Source: Herbidospora sakaeratensis (GTDB lineage: Bacteria; Actinomycetota; Actinomycetes; Streptosporangiales; Streptosporangiaceae). From it: a stretch of DNA of 64,000 nt. This document shows, piece by piece, positions 1 through 9,175 of the stretch (the first letter of the stretch is position 1; the number at the start of each line of letters is the position of its first letter). The position numbers and the translations under genes were made by a program. The stretch spans positions 372,001 to 436,000 of the forward strand of contig NZ_BBXC01000010.1 of assembly GCF_001570525.1 (NCBI RefSeq), given 5' to 3'. Below the pieces are notes generated by a model. It ran no database searches. It was not told where the DNA came from and saw nothing but the letters and a program-made list of their open reading frames with translations.

Positions 1-2
1 AA

Positions 3-1070
3 CAGAGCCGGCTGTCGATCTCGGCCCCCTCCCACGGGTTCGAGATGCAGATCCTCCAGGTCGGCGGCTTCGTCGAGGGCAAGCTGCTGGCGGGCCTCGA
101 CCCGCCCGACCCGTCCAAGGTCCTCAAGCTGCTGGCGCTCTACCACCCGGCCCGGACCGAACGCGGCGAGATCCTCGTCCTCCCGCCGCTGGACGCCCGG
201 CAACTCGATGCTCAGATGAAGAACCTGATGTACAAGGTCGTGATCAGCGAGTGGAAGGCCTGGCGGGAGACCGGCAAACCGATGGAGGTGCACGCCATCG
301 GTGACATCGCCAAGGTGGCCGGCTTCCTGCAGGGCTGGCTGAAGGACCGCTTCGGCACCTTCCCGCTGGCCGCCGTCGACAGCCTCTACCACAACGGGTG
401 GACGTACGAGAAACAGCTCGTCAGCACGCAGAGCAAACCCGGAGACGACAACGAGCTGCTCGGCTGGCTGATGAACCGGGGCCAGCTCATCGGGTGGGGC
501 AAGAACTACGGCGCGCCCTTCGCGGCGGCGAGCTACGACCCGTCCCGCAAGCAGGACCGGGACGCGCTGCAGCGCATCTACGCCGACCTGCTGGGCAACC
601 CGCAGTTCAAGCAGGCGCTGAAGGCCGTCAGCAGGCTCACCGCCTGCTGCTCCAAGGGGCAGGGCAAGATCATGGTCCAGCCCTTCTTCCCCAGCACGAA
701 GGTGATGAGCCGGGTCCAGTTCCGCTGGCGGCAGGCCCGCACGCTGATCCACGAGTTCCTGCACGCCCTCACCCACCAGAACCTGACCGAGGCCAGCTGG
801 AACATCGGCGAGGGCCAGGTGCTGACCGAGGGGCTGACCGACCTGCTCACCGCCCACTTCTTCGCCCAGCTCGTCGACGAGGTGCGGAGCAACGGCGAGA
901 TCCGGCAGCTGATCCTCGGCGACGAACCCTTCGAGGAACCCGCCGCCAAGCACCTGGAGGTCGGCTACGGCACCGCCGGTCAGAAAGCCAAGACCATCAA
1001 GGCCCTGGTGGGCCTCGACAACCTGATGGCCGCCTACTTCCTGGGCGCCGTCAAATTCATCGGCCTGTAG
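3..1070 (+). CDS. HEXXH metallopeptidase-like protein, 5' end outside window
   Basis: The reading frame is open from the window edge (codons from base 3), so the protein is N-terminally incomplete; the ATG at 45 is the first in view but is probably internal. What remains is about 355 aa. Near the C-terminus is the zinc-site motif IHEFLHALTH (His codon at 750) followed 25 residues later by TEGLTDLLT, whose Glu (codon 828) is placed like the third ligand of gluzincin peptidases. The extreme C-terminus AAYFLGAVKFIGL is nearly repeated at the end of the next gene (AAYFLGRIEFIGL), so the two are diverged paralogs. Stop codon and next ATG are separated by 8 bases and four genes run in the same direction, which implies one operon. 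Substrate is unknown; a peptidase effector or toxin is an inference only. Confidence 0.75.
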   Translation, partial: QSRLSISAPSHGFEMQILQVGGFVEGKLLAGLDPPDPSKVLKLLALYHPARTERGEILVLPPLDARQLDAQMKNLMYKVVISEWKAWRETGKPMEVHAIGDIAKVAGFLQGWLKDRFGTFPLAAVDSLYHNGWTYEKQLVSTQSKPGDDNELLGWLMNRGQLIGWGKNYGAPFAAASYDPSRKQDRDALQRIYADLLGNPQFKQALKAVSRLTACCSKGQGKIMVQPFFPSTKVMSRVQFRWRQARTLIHEFLHALTHQNLTEASWNIGEGQVLTEGLTDLLTAHFFAQLVDEVRSNGEIRQLILGDEPFEEPAAKHLEVGYGTAGQKAKTIKALVGLDNLMAAYFLGAVKFIGL

Positions 1071-1078
1071 GTGACCTG

Positions 1079-2236
1079 ATGCCCCTAGCCAAGACCAAAC
1101 GTGACCTGCCCGCCGCCCCGCCCGACGTGGAGAACGACTTCCGCTCCTTCGAGTCCCGGCTGCGCGGCCCCCTGGCCGCCGACGAGTCCGCGTCCCGGTG
1201 GGTCGACGTGGCCGCGCACGACGCCGCCGCCCAGCGCTGGTTGCTGCACGGCCTCGACCTGCTGCTCCAGAACGGCGACGCGGCCGGTCCCGGCTTCGAC
1301 GGCGGCCGGGCCTGCTCGCTCCTGGTCGACCAGGCCGTCAGACGCCGCCACGAGCCCGGCGACCCCGGGTTCGAGTTCGAGATCCTCACCGTCTCCGGGT
1401 GGCTGGAGACCACCCTCCCGGCGGCGCTGGCCCGGCCGCGACCGGCCGCCTTCTTCCCGGCCACCGGCCGGTTCGACCCCGACCGGCTCACCGCGGAGCT
1501 GCTTCCGCTGCTGGCCAGGCGGCTCGTCGAGGTCAGGGACGCCGGGGCGGACGAGCTCGACGAGCTCGTCGACCCCGGCCTGCTCGGCCGTGTCGCCGCG
1601 GAGATCGAGGCGCTGGTCCGGGCCGACCCGTCCATGTGGGCGATGGCGCGGGCCGACGGGCCGCTGCACGAGGGGTACGTGTTCGCCGACAACGTGCTCC
1701 CGTCGTCGGTCCGGTCGGCCGGCGACGCCGACCGGCTCGCCCACCTGCGGCAGCAGGTCCACCTGCTCGGCCGCGACCCGGCCGCCGGGGCGCTGCTCGA
1801 CGGCTACGACCACGCCGTCCACCGCGAGCGGCTCGACACGCTGCTGACGGAGTGGCTGGCCGGTTCGCCCGAGCTCGACGCGCTGGTGGGCGAGGTGATC
1901 GAGGTCAGCCCCGCCCACCAGGGCGGCCTTCGCAGCCCGGTCTACGTGCCGACGGGCATTCCCGAGGGGCCGCAGCTGCGCCGCACGGTGGCGCACGAGT
2001 TCCTGCACCGGCTCGCGCACCCCCACTACCTGGCGCGGGCCGCCGAGACGGCCGACCCGCAGATCCTGGTCGAGGGCGTCGCTGACGTGCTCACCGCCGA
2101 CCTGCTGCCCGAGGTCGGCGACGTCGGCTACGGCTCCTCCGGCGCCGCCGCCGTCGAGCTCTTCGAGTCGGCCGGGCCCGACCGGCTGAAGGCGGCCTAC
2201 TTCCTGGGCCGCATCGAGTTCATCGGCCTGTCCTGA
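1079..2236 (+). CDS. HEXXH metallopeptidase-like protein, paralog of the upstream gene
   Basis: A 385-aa protein starting at ATG 1079. It carries VAHEFLHRLAH (His about residue 306) and a downstream ILVEGVADVLTADLL with Glu about 332, the HEXXH...E arrangement of a gluzincin-type zinc peptidase. There is no signal peptide or membrane segment, so if it acts outside the cell it needs a non-Sec route. The N-terminal half is leucine/alanine/aspartate rich and I recognise no named domain there. It shares the C-terminal AAYFLG..(F/E)FIGL motif with the preceding gene. Next gene starts 8 bases after the stop, behind a GAGGAG site. The codon pattern matches its neighbours. Family assignment beyond zinc peptidase-like is not possible by eye. 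Confidence 0.75.
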   Translation: MPLAKTKRDLPAAPPDVENDFRSFESRLRGPLAADESASRWVDVAAHDAAAQRWLLHGLDLLLQNGDAAGPGFDGGRACSLLVDQAVRRRHEPGDPGFEFEILTVSGWLETTLPAALARPRPAAFFPATGRFDPDRLTAELLPLLARRLVEVRDAGADELDELVDPGLLGRVAAEIEALVRADPSMWAMARADGPLHEGYVFADNVLPSSVRSAGDADRLAHLRQQVHLLGRDPAAGALLDGYDHAVHRERLDTLLTEWLAGSPELDALVGEVIEVSPAHQGGLRSPVYVPTGIPEGPQLRRTVAHEFLHRLAHPHYLARAAETADPQILVEGVADVLTADLLPEVGDVGYGSSGAAAVELFESAGPDRLKAAYFLGRIEFIGLS

Positions 2237-2244
2237 GGAGCCCC

Positions 2245-3372
2245 ATGGCGTTCAAGAAGAGACGCAGCCTGTCCACCCCGGTCCGGCCCTCGGCCGGGCC
2301 GAGGGCCCGCTCCGCCAGCGCGCCCGAGGCGCGGGCCCCGGAGCCGGAGACCGACCCGGTCGACGCGCCGGAGCAGTTCGACGTGCCGGAGGAGTTCGAC
2401 GTGCCGGAGGAGGTCGGCGACCTCCCGCCGATCCGCCTGTGGGATGTGCCGGAACCGGCCCCGCTGCCCGGCCCGGCCTCCCCCCGTCAGCACGGCGAGA
2501 CCCTGACCGACGCCGACCGGCGGTCGGTGAACTACCAGCGCGACATGGAGTTCTTCCAATCCCTGTGGCAGACCTACTACCACGGGACGACCGGGGCCCG
2601 CGTCCACACCGTGGGCGAACGGGCGCTCTACGGCCTGATGAGCACCGACGATCCCTTCGAGAACGCCGACTACCTGCGCACCCCGCTCGAGCCGGGCTCG
2701 ATCGTCACCCTCGCCGAGGTCGGAGTGCGGACCAGGAGTTTCGTCACCTTCCCGCAGGAGAACGAAGACCTGACGCAGGCCGCCGCGGAGGGCGACTACT
2801 TCCACCTCGCCAACTTCCGGCATCCCGCCGACCCCGGCAAGAACGCCTGGCGGGCCCGCCGCCTGGCGGTCAACGTGAAGACCCAGGAGACGGCGCTGTC
2901 GCTGGCCGCAGGGCTGACCACGCTGTTCGGCGACGAACAGGTGGGCCCCTACTTCGAGAAGGTCAAGGTCTTCCTGTCGGAGGTGCCGGCCGAGAGCCCG
3001 GTGAAGACCGACAAGCTGGTGCTCTACTACCAGACCGCCGACGACGCCGTCGACGGCGGCCCCGACGTGGTCGGCGACCGGCTGCTCGAAGCGGTCAACT
3101 CGTTGTTGCCGCCCGACCAGGCGGTCACGCTCACCAGCCCTTTCCTGTCCCGGGTCGCCACGGCGGTCACCTGGGGAGAGGACACCCAGCACTTCGCGCC
3201 GTGGGCCGAGGGGATGAGCTTCACCGACAGCCGCGCCTCCCTCATCAAGGTGGTCCTCGACACCAACACGCCGATGCTGAACCCCACCGCGCTGGCCGAG
3301 GCGGTGTTCGACGTCTTCGACGTCGCGGGCATCCCGTGGAACCAGCGCCACCGCCACACCCAGCCGAGCTGA
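2245..3372 (+). CDS. Possible HopA1-family effector-like protein
   Basis: A 375-aa protein with a basic start (MAFKKRRS), a low-complexity Pro/Glu linker (residues 20-90, including the tandem pentapeptide-like run EFDVPEEFDVPEE) and a globular C-terminal part. The order YFHLANFRHP, WRARRLAVNVKTQETAL, FEKVKVFLSE and KTDKLVLYYQ looks like the HopA1 effector family known from Pseudomonas type III effectors and from actinobacterial lanthipeptide loci: a basic RRLxVNV strand, a KVKxFLS strand, then a D-K-(L/M)-V-x-YY strand. I cannot verify this without a profile search. A closely related paralog follows directly, and both start with MAFKK. ATG follows TGAGGAGCCCC, a good ribosome binding site. 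Sits in one operon with the two HEXXH proteins; no lanthipeptide synthetase is present in the window. Confidence 0.7.
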   Translation: MAFKKRRSLSTPVRPSAGPRARSASAPEARAPEPETDPVDAPEQFDVPEEFDVPEEVGDLPPIRLWDVPEPAPLPGPASPRQHGETLTDADRRSVNYQRDMEFFQSLWQTYYHGTTGARVHTVGERALYGLMSTDDPFENADYLRTPLEPGSIVTLAEVGVRTRSFVTFPQENEDLTQAAAEGDYFHLANFRHPADPGKNAWRARRLAVNVKTQETALSLAAGLTTLFGDEQVGPYFEKVKVFLSEVPAESPVKTDKLVLYYQTADDAVDGGPDVVGDRLLEAVNSLLPPDQAVTLTSPFLSRVATAVTWGEDTQHFAPWAEGMSFTDSRASLIKVVLDTNTPMLNPTALAEAVFDVFDVAGIPWNQRHRHTQPS

Positions 3373-3379
3373 GGACAAC

Positions 3380-4360
3380 ATGGCATTCAAGAAGAAGAAG
3401 GGCGCTCCCCGGCCGGGTTCGATCAAGATCCCCTACCGCCGCCCGGTCGTGTCGGACATGGTGTCGTCGCCGACGGGGGTCCGGGAGAGCCCCGCCGCAC
3501 GGAGCGTCCGTTACCGGAAGGGCGCCGCCCGCGACGCCCGGTTCATCAGCGAGCTCTACAGCCGCTACTACGACTCCAGGAACGGCGGCGCCCGCATCGA
3601 CCACGACGACGAGGACGTCATGTCGGACGTCTACCGCCTGATGGGGATGGGCGGTCCCGGATATCTCGCCCGGCCGGTCACCCGGCGTCAGGTCGAGGAC
3701 TTCATGGTGGCGGGCGAAGGGCGGTGGGAGGTGGAGAACCAGTCGGGCGGGCCGTTCTCCGCCGCCCTGGCCGCCGGCGACTACTTCCGGGTGCTCAACC
3801 GCAGCCACGCCGAGCCGAAAGACCTGCGTTACCGTGCCCGGCGGCTGGTGGTGAACGTACCCGACCAGCAGACCGCGCTGGCCGTCGGCGAGGCGCTCGC
3901 CCCGCTGTTCGAGCACCCGGTGATCGGGCCGAGGTTCTACCAGTTCAAGATGTACCTCTCCAACTGGGCCGACCCCCAGCGGAACGTCAAGCACGACAAG
4001 ATGGTCGTCTACTACGCCATCGACCCCACCGTTAAGGGCGACGCCGACGTCATCGGCGACGCGCTCGTGCAGACCATCTCCGCGGCGATCCCGCCCGGGC
4101 AGGCGCAGCAGAGCGTCAGCCCGTTCTACTCGATCGTCACCCCGACCGTCGCGTGGGCCGAGGAGGCCGAGGACTACCTGCCCGACTCCGGGGGCCAGAG
4201 CTTCACCGAGACCCGCGCCGCCACCATCGCGCGGGTGCTGGCCGACAACCCGGTGGTGAAGGGCCGGCAGGAGCTCGCCGACCTGATCACTACGGCGCTG
4301 ACGAAGGAGGGCGCCATCGAGGGGGCCCGGCACCGCCACCAGATCCCCGACAAGATCTAG
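3380..4360 (+). CDS. Possible HopA1-family effector-like protein, second copy
   Basis: A 326-aa paralog of the preceding gene. Matching blocks are DYFRVLNRSHAEP, YRARRLVVNVPDQQTALAV, FYQFKMYLSNW and KHDKMVVYYAID, with VSPFYSIVTPTVAWAEE near the end matching LTSPFLSRVATAVTWGED of the first copy. The N-terminal Pro/Glu linker of the first copy is absent; instead a short basic head (MAFKKKKGAPRPGS) leads into the globular part. Last gene of the four-gene operon, followed by a strong hairpin. The paired duplication (two HEXXH genes, then two of these) suggests that peptidase-like and HopA1-like proteins work as sets. HopA1 assignment is by motif resemblance only. Confidence 0.7.
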   Translation: MAFKKKKGAPRPGSIKIPYRRPVVSDMVSSPTGVRESPAARSVRYRKGAARDARFISELYSRYYDSRNGGARIDHDDEDVMSDVYRLMGMGGPGYLARPVTRRQVEDFMVAGEGRWEVENQSGGPFSAALAAGDYFRVLNRSHAEPKDLRYRARRLVVNVPDQQTALAVGEALAPLFEHPVIGPRFYQFKMYLSNWADPQRNVKHDKMVVYYAIDPTVKGDADVIGDALVQTISAAIPPGQAQQSVSPFYSIVTPTVAWAEEAEDYLPDSGGQSFTETRAATIARVLADNPVVKGRQELADLITTALTKEGAIEGARHRHQIPDKI

Positions 4361-4370
4361 CCGCCGAGGC

Positions 4371-4420
4371 ACTCGGTCCGGCCGAAGAAGAACGCCGCCT
4401 TCAGCCGGCCGGACCCGAGT
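4371..4420. terminator. Hairpin between convergent genes
   Basis: Arms ACTCGGTCCGGCCG (4371-4384) and CGGCCGGACCCGAGT (4406-4420) pair with a single bulged base; an inner GAAG/CTTC can extend the stem. It lies just after the stop of the four-gene operon and before the 3' end of the leftward collagen-like gene, so it can serve as a bidirectional terminator. The rest of 4361-4542 contains nothing else that I recognise. Confidence 0.7.
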
Positions 4421-4542
4421 TCCCGCGGCAGCCGCCGACCTCCTCGGAGCCCCAGTCGCGATCGGCCGGTTCGGGCAGGGTGAGCGTGCCGGGGAAGACC
4501 GCCTCGGTCCAGGCCGCCCACGGTCGGCCTGCGGGTCAGCCC

Positions 4543-5283
4543 TTATGGCTGCCCGCAGAGCGCCGTGACGGTGACGGTCACGGTGGAGTTGGTGTTGTTC
4601 ACCGGGAACAAAACGCTCACGGCGTCGTCGAGCGGGCCGCCCGTCTGCGAGTAGAGCCGCGCCCAGGCGACCGAATGGGGGTTGAGCAGCGCGACGTACT
4701 GCGACGTGACCTGGTAGTCGGAGTCGAGCAGCACCTTGCCGGCCGGGCACTTGGCGTGGGTCGTGCCGGCGGTGTTGGCCGGGTACTTGTTCGTCGCGAC
4801 GACCTTCTGCAACCCGGCGATCCCGTTGGCCCCCGCCGCTCCCCGCTCCCCCTGCGAGCCCTGCGGACCGGACGGTCCCTGGTCGCCCTTAACCCCCTGT
4901 GCGCCCTGCGGCCCGGTCAGCCCCTGCTCGCCCCGGGGGCCCGGCTCTCCTTGCGGCCCGGCGGGACCCTGCTGCCCGGCGGGACCTTCCGGGCCTGCGG
5001 CCCCCTGCGCGCCGGTCCGGCCCGTCGGGCCGGTGGGGCCCGTCTGGTTCCAGGTGATCTGCCGGTATCCGAGCGGGCACGTGTCGCCGGGAGGCTCCGT
5101 CGGCACGGGCCGCACCATCGTCTGCTCGATCGGCCCCGGCACGCGGAGCACCCCGTCGGCCCCGACGCAGGCCGTGATCCGCAGGTCGTCGGCCACCGCG
5201 ACCGCGACTCCGGCCCCACCGGCGACCAGCCCGGCGGCGATCCCCACGGCCAGCCACATCGCCCGTTCCCTACCGCGACGCAT
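4543..5283 (-). CDS. Collagen-like exported or membrane-anchored protein
   Basis: A 246-aa protein. I place the start at ATG 5283, preceded by GGGGAGATGAC; an in-frame extension upstream has no ribosome site. Residues 10-32 form a hydrophobic segment (signal peptide or N-terminal anchor). Residues 82 to about 156 are roughly 24 uninterrupted Gly-X-Y triplets rich in GPQ, GPA, GEP and GER, i.e. a collagen triple-helix region without hydroxylation. The C-terminal about 90 residues are a small globular part with two Cys ([17 protein letters not shown] ... TALCGQP). Actinobacterial collagen-like proteins are generally surface or spore associated. Single gene in its own transcript, converging on the four-gene operon. 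Confidence 0.88.
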   Translation of the reverse strand: MRRGRERAMWLAVGIAAGLVAGGAGVAVAVADDLRITACVGADGVLRVPGPIEQTMVRPVPTEPPGDTCPLGYRQITWNQTGPTGPTGRTGAQGAAGPEGPAGQQGPAGPQGEPGPRGEQGLTGPQGAQGVKGDQGPSGPQGSQGERGAAGANGIAGLQKVVATNKYPANTAGTTHAKCPAGKVLLDSDYQVTSQYVALLNPHSVAWARLYSQTGGPLDDAVSVLFPVNNTNSTVTVTVTALCGQP

Positions 5284-5382
5284 GTCATCTCCCCACTGAA
5301 GGCGACGTCCCACGCTAGGGAGGGCGGGCCCGGGAATCGTCACCCGGCAGGCGGACCTTGGACGCCGACGTCCGCGGGTCGC

Positions 5383-7887
5383 CTAGTTCAGCTGGTCTCG
5401 TAGGCGGCGGCACTCTCTGGTGAAGCGGCTCCTGCCCTGATTGGCCGCGTGCACCGTGACCTCCGGGATCTCGCCGGTCGCGCCGATCCAGGACGCCACC
5501 TCGGTCGCGAAGGCGACCGCCTCCGACTGCGGGGTGGTGGGGCGAGCGCCCGCGCGGGGGAGCAGGTGCGGCAGGAGTCCGCGCAGGAGGGCCCACACCT
5601 GGCGGGGGGCGCCCTCTTGGGCCAGTTCGGTCAGGGCGGCGATCAGCGGGCGGATGGCCAGCCGTTCGCGGTCGACCAGTTCGGGGAGCTGGCGCGCCAG
5701 GGCCTCGGTGGGGAGGGCGTCGCGGGCGGCGAGGTCGAGCAGCAGGGCGATCAGGGGGTCGCCCGGCTCGCGGTCGGCCAGGAAGACGCCGAGGATGACG
5801 GCGGTCGCGTCGCCCAGGGGGCCGTTGGTGGTGGTGTGGTGGCCGAAGCCGGTCACGGTGAGGCTGTGGTGCGGCCAGGGGGCTCCGGTCTGCGCCAGGC
5901 AGCTGACCGACGCCACCTCGCGGTGCGACGGCACCATCGCGGCGTACCAGTCCATCTGCAGGGAGCAGGTGCCGAACGTGTAGCGCCGGGGCCTGACCAG
6001 CATGACCTCGTCGATCAAGGTGTTGCCCGTGGGGGTGGCGAGCCGCACGAACGGGGCCGGGCGGTCGACGGCTTCCCCGTTCTCGGTCCACTCGACCCCG
6101 GTCACCGGGTCGGGCAGGCCCTCGCCGGCCAGCCACTCGGCCGCCGTCTGCGCCGCCGCAGAGTCGACCTTCGCAGCTCGTTCGGCCGCCGCCGGGTGGG
6201 CGCCTCTCGGCAGGCGCATCAGCGCTTGGGCGAGGTCGGCCGGGAGCGGTTCCCGCCTGGCTTCGGCGCAGGTCTCCAGGCGGTCGACCAGGACCTCCGG
6301 GTCGAGATGGCCGGTGTCGAGCGTGGGGGTCGCCAGGAGGACGGGCGGGAGCGTGCCGGCGCGCAGGGCGTCGTACACCTCGCTGAACCGGTGCAAGAGG
6401 AACAGGTGCAGCGGTGTCGCGTGCCGCGGCAACCCATCGGGCGGCTCGTCCGGCGTCCAGCCGGGAGTGATCAACTCGGCCGACAGGGCCGCCATCCAGT
6501 CGCGGGGGTCGGCCCACACGGACGACCCGTGCCACCAGTCGTGGCGTCGCTTCAGCGACCGCCGAAGCGCCGTGCGGTCGCAGGCGGCCTCGCGGGTGAA
6601 GGCGGCGAGCCAGCCTTCCACGCCGGTCCACGTCGTGCCCGGGGCCGACAGTGCCGGTTCGGGGAACGGCTTGGGCTCGGAGGGCGCGGGCAGCGGCGGG
6701 AACGTCAGGGCGGGCGCGGGTTCCGTTCGCACGGGTGAGGAGGAGAGGCGGGCGGCCAGGTCGGCCGGGAGGGTCGCGATCCCGTCGGCGATCAGGGAGG
6801 CGTCGGTCACGTGTCTGAGGGTCAGGTCGACCGCCCGCGACTGCACGTCGAACGACGTGTGCCCATACGCCGTCACCAGCGCCGGCCCGAACTCCGCGAC
6901 GGCCGAGGGGGTGCGCCTGACCTCGGCGTCGAGCCAGCGCAGGCCGATCGCAGCCAGTTTCGCCTCGGCGCGGAACGTCAGCGACTCGACCGCCTCGACG
7001 AGGTCGGCGCGGTCGATCGGGAACACGGTCTTCACCTGCTTCGCCGCGAGTTCGGCCACGGGGCCGGGGGCCGAGGGGAGCAGGCGCAGGTAGTCGCGCA
7101 GGCGGCCGGCGGTCTCCTCGGGAGTCGGGTCGAGCAGGTCGTGCAGGCGGACGAAGAAACGCAGGTCCTGCGGCTCGCCGCCGCGCAGGAAGCGGCTGAC
7201 GCAACCGTCGAGGGCCTGCTCGCGCGGCACGCCTCTGCGGACCCGGGCCAGCCAGCGGGTGGGGGCGGGGGTGAGGCGTTCGTCGCGCAGTTCGCGGCCG
7301 GCGCCCTCGGCGTCGAAGACACGCAGGAGGAGGGCCGACGTCAGCGCGTCTTTGGGATGGGTCGTCATCCGCAACCACGCGGCCACCAGCGGGTCGTGGC
7401 CGGGGGGTTCGGCGCCGGAGGCACGCAGCAGGGCCACGGCCAGCGGCGCGAAACGGTCGTCCGGGCGGCGGATGCGGCGCGCGAGCCGCACCGCGACGTC
7501 GTGCTGCCACTCGATCGGCCGTGCCGCGGCGACCTTGACGGCGTCGGCGACGTTGAGCCCGGCGGCCCGCCGGCGGTTGACGTCGCGCCCGGCGATCCAC
7601 GAGACGGCGGCGGCCGGGCCGGTGATGGCGCCGAGGCCGGCCAGCAGCAGGGCGGGGGCTCGTTCCTCGAGCATCTCGTCGACCTCGAAGCCCTCGTCCC
7701 AGGCGCGTTCCCACTCGGCGTTGTAGTCGCGCCGCGACAGTTCCGCCAGCTTCTCGGCGCGCAGCTCCTTCACCAGGCCGGGCAACGCACGGCCGATCTC
7801 GCCGCGTTCGGCCTCGGTCAGGTCGAGCAACCGCCTGCCGAGTTCGTGGACCTGGTTCCGCCGAATCAGGTCGAAGATCTGCCTCAT
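5383..7887 (-). CDS. DUF6493-like protein
   Basis: An 834-aa cytoplasmic protein with start ATG 7887 behind a GGGGAC sequence. The N-terminal third contains ALLLAGLGAITGPAAAVSWIAGRD, the kind of Ala-rich block (quoted in pieces: LLLAGLGAIT and AAVSWIAGRDV) that I associate with actinobacterial DUF6493 proteins, followed by helical-repeat-like sequence full of Leu-Arg pairs. A C-terminal part contains GFGHHTTTNGPLGDATAVIL. No catalytic motif, signal peptide or membrane segment is visible. Related proteins are often next to SWIM zinc-finger/DUF5691 genes, but none is here. Function unknown. It is transcribed away from the DUF1707 gene, with about 180 bases between the two. Confidence 0.75.
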   Translation of the reverse strand: MRQIFDLIRRNQVHELGRRLLDLTEAERGEIGRALPGLVKELRAEKLAELSRRDYNAEWERAWDEGFEVDEMLEERAPALLLAGLGAITGPAAAVSWIAGRDVNRRRAAGLNVADAVKVAAARPIEWQHDVAVRLARRIRRPDDRFAPLAVALLRASGAEPPGHDPLVAAWLRMTTHPKDALTSALLLRVFDAEGAGRELRDERLTPAPTRWLARVRRGVPREQALDGCVSRFLRGGEPQDLRFFVRLHDLLDPTPEETAGRLRDYLRLLPSAPGPVAELAAKQVKTVFPIDRADLVEAVESLTFRAEAKLAAIGLRWLDAEVRRTPSAVAEFGPALVTAYGHTSFDVQSRAVDLTLRHVTDASLIADGIATLPADLAARLSSSPVRTEPAPALTFPPLPAPSEPKPFPEPALSAPGTTWTGVEGWLAAFTREAACDRTALRRSLKRRHDWWHGSSVWADPRDWMAALSAELITPGWTPDEPPDGLPRHATPLHLFLLHRFSEVYDALRAGTLPPVLLATPTLDTGHLDPEVLVDRLETCAEARREPLPADLAQALMRLPRGAHPAAAERAAKVDSAAAQTAAEWLAGEGLPDPVTGVEWTENGEAVDRPAPFVRLATPTGNTLIDEVMLVRPRRYTFGTCSLQMDWYAAMVPSHREVASVSCLAQTGAPWPHHSLTVTGFGHHTTTNGPLGDATAVILGVFLADREPGDPLIALLLDLAARDALPTEALARQLPELVDRERLAIRPLIAALTELAQEGAPRQVWALLRGLLPHLLPRAGARPTTPQSEAVAFATEVASWIGATGEIPEVTVHAANQGRSRFTRECRRLRDQLN

Positions 7888-8067
7888 GTCCCCGGACCTT
7901 AGGTGCACCGACCGACAAAGCGGTGAATGTCGAGAAATTGTGAATTCATGTAGCACGTGTCCCGTGAACCCCAAGGCCAATTCACCGGACCGGGTTCTCT
8001 CGGAAAATCCCCCGAATCACGCCTTGGCGGTTGGGCTAGTTTGGAAGGCACACAGGGGAGGTCGGAA
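7888..8067. other. Divergent intergenic region
   Basis: This 180-base gap separates two diverging genes and must hold both promoters. It is AT-richer than the coding DNA around it (for example GAGAAATTGTGAATTCATG at 7932-7950). I cannot assign -35/-10 boxes with confidence and see no repeat or small gene. Confidence 0.4.
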
Positions 8068-8904
8068 TTGCAGCACATGCGTGTATCCGACGCGGAGCGC
8101 GACCGCGCCTGCGCCGTTCTGCGTGAGCACTACGCCCTCGGGCGGCTCGACGACCAGGAGCTCTCAGTCCGGATCGCGGCCGCTCAGACCGCTGTGACCT
8201 GGCGAGATCTCCACGAACTGATGCACGACCTGCCGCCGATCCCGGGCATGCCGCTGATGCCGTCGGCCGCGCCGTTCGCACCGCCGCCGCCACCCCCGGT
8301 CATGTACGCGCCGCCGGTCGCCCATCTGGCGCCCAATCCCGCACTGGGCCGGAAGTACTCGACGGCCGCGTGGGTCTGTTTCGTGCTGGGGTTCGCGAGT
8401 TTCGGGCTCATGTGGATTCCCGCCCTGACCTTCGCCGTGCTCGCCCGGCGGGCCAGGGAACGCGGTCGCGACGACCGCAACCCGGGCACGGCCATCGCCC
8501 TCGTGACCGGCGCCACCCTGCTGCTGACGCTGGTGGCGCTGCCCGCCGCCTTCGACGACGGAGACGACGACGGGTCGTCGTGGGAACACGTGGACGCGCC
8601 CCCGCCAGTGGACTTCGACGACGACTCCGACATCCACGAGGTCGTGATGAGGGTGGTCGCCGACCGGCCCGACGCGACCGCGGGCGACTTACTGATGAAC
8701 GCCGAAGGCAGCCAGGTCGCCTCCGGCAAGGGGCTGGTGCTGCCCTTCGAGAAGGAGCTCGACCTGGCCAGCCTCGACGACCTGGCCGTGGAGGCCGAGG
8801 CGGCCGGCGGGGCGAAGCTGACCTGCCAGATCGCCGTCGACGGCCAGGTCGTGGCCGAAGGGAAGCCCGAGTCGGGCGGCTGCTCGGCCGCCTACAGCGG
8901 CTGA
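8068..8904 (+). CDS. DUF1707 membrane protein
   Basis: The N-terminus has the DUF1707 (SHOCT-like) signature MRVSDAERDRACAVLREHY...GRLDDQELSVRI with the closing DLPPIPG. A proline-rich linker follows, then two hydrophobic segments (WVCFVLGFASFGLMW and AIALVTGATLLLTLVALPAAF) and an acidic exposed tail. I chose TTG 8068 because GGGGAGG (8055-8061) is seven bases upstream; ATG 8077 gives the usual DUF1707 beginning but is too far from that site, so 275 aa rather than 278 aa is possible. DUF1707 proteins are actinobacterial membrane proteins without assigned biochemistry. The C-terminal 130 residues are novel to me. The 3' end overlaps the convergent ArsR gene by 13 bases. Confidence 0.85.
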   Translation: MQHMRVSDAERDRACAVLREHYALGRLDDQELSVRIAAAQTAVTWRDLHELMHDLPPIPGMPLMPSAAPFAPPPPPPVMYAPPVAHLAPNPALGRKYSTAAWVCFVLGFASFGLMWIPALTFAVLARRARERGRDDRNPGTAIALVTGATLLLTLVALPAAFDDGDDDGSSWEHVDAPPPVDFDDDSDIHEVVMRVVADRPDATAGDLLMNAEGSQVASGKGLVLPFEKELDLASLDDLAVEAEAAGGAKLTCQIAVDGQVVAEGKPESGGCSAAYSG

Positions 8905-9167
8905 TCCTTCCGGTATCGGGTCAGCCAGCGGTCGATCTCGGCGAGCGGGGCGGGGTCGACCGCGTAGAGCCGCCGCGTCCCGTCGACCCGCACGGTCGCG
9001 AACCCGTTGTCGCGCAGCACCCGGAGGTGCTGCGACACGGCCGGCTGGGTGATGCCGAACTCCGCCTGGACGACCGCGCCCACCTCCCCGGCCGACTGTT
9101 CCCCGGCGGCGAGCAGTTCGAGGATCCGCCGCCTGACGGGATCTCCCAGGACGTCGAAGGCGCGCAT
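8892..9167 (-). CDS. ArsR-family winged-helix repressor
   Basis: A 91-aa protein almost entirely made of an ArsR winged helix: MRAFDVLGDPVRRRILELL, then GITQPAVSQHLRVLRDNG as recognition helix and TVRVDGTRRLYAVDP as wing. No metal-binding Cys motif (CxC) is present, so it is of the non-metal subgroup that often pairs with SRPBCC or redox enzymes. It is divergent from a carboxymuconolactone-decarboxylase-family gene with only 17 bases between start codons; a perfect palindrome in that gap is a plausible operator for autoregulation and control of the partner. Confidence 0.92.
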   Translation of the reverse strand: MRAFDVLGDPVRRRILELLAAGEQSAGEVGAVVQAEFGITQPAVSQHLRVLRDNGFATVRVDGTRRLYAVDPAPLAEIDRWLTRYRKDQPL

Positions 9168-9175
9168 CCGACTAC

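Noticed and set aside
2245..4360. Lanthipeptide locus because of HopA1-like proteins
   Set aside because: No LanM/LanKC, LanC or lanthipeptide precursor was found around them.
5315..7918. 867-codon frame on the same strand as the DUF6493-like gene
   Set aside because: Out-of-phase shadow with Arg/Pro bias; the DUF6493-like frame has the motif content.
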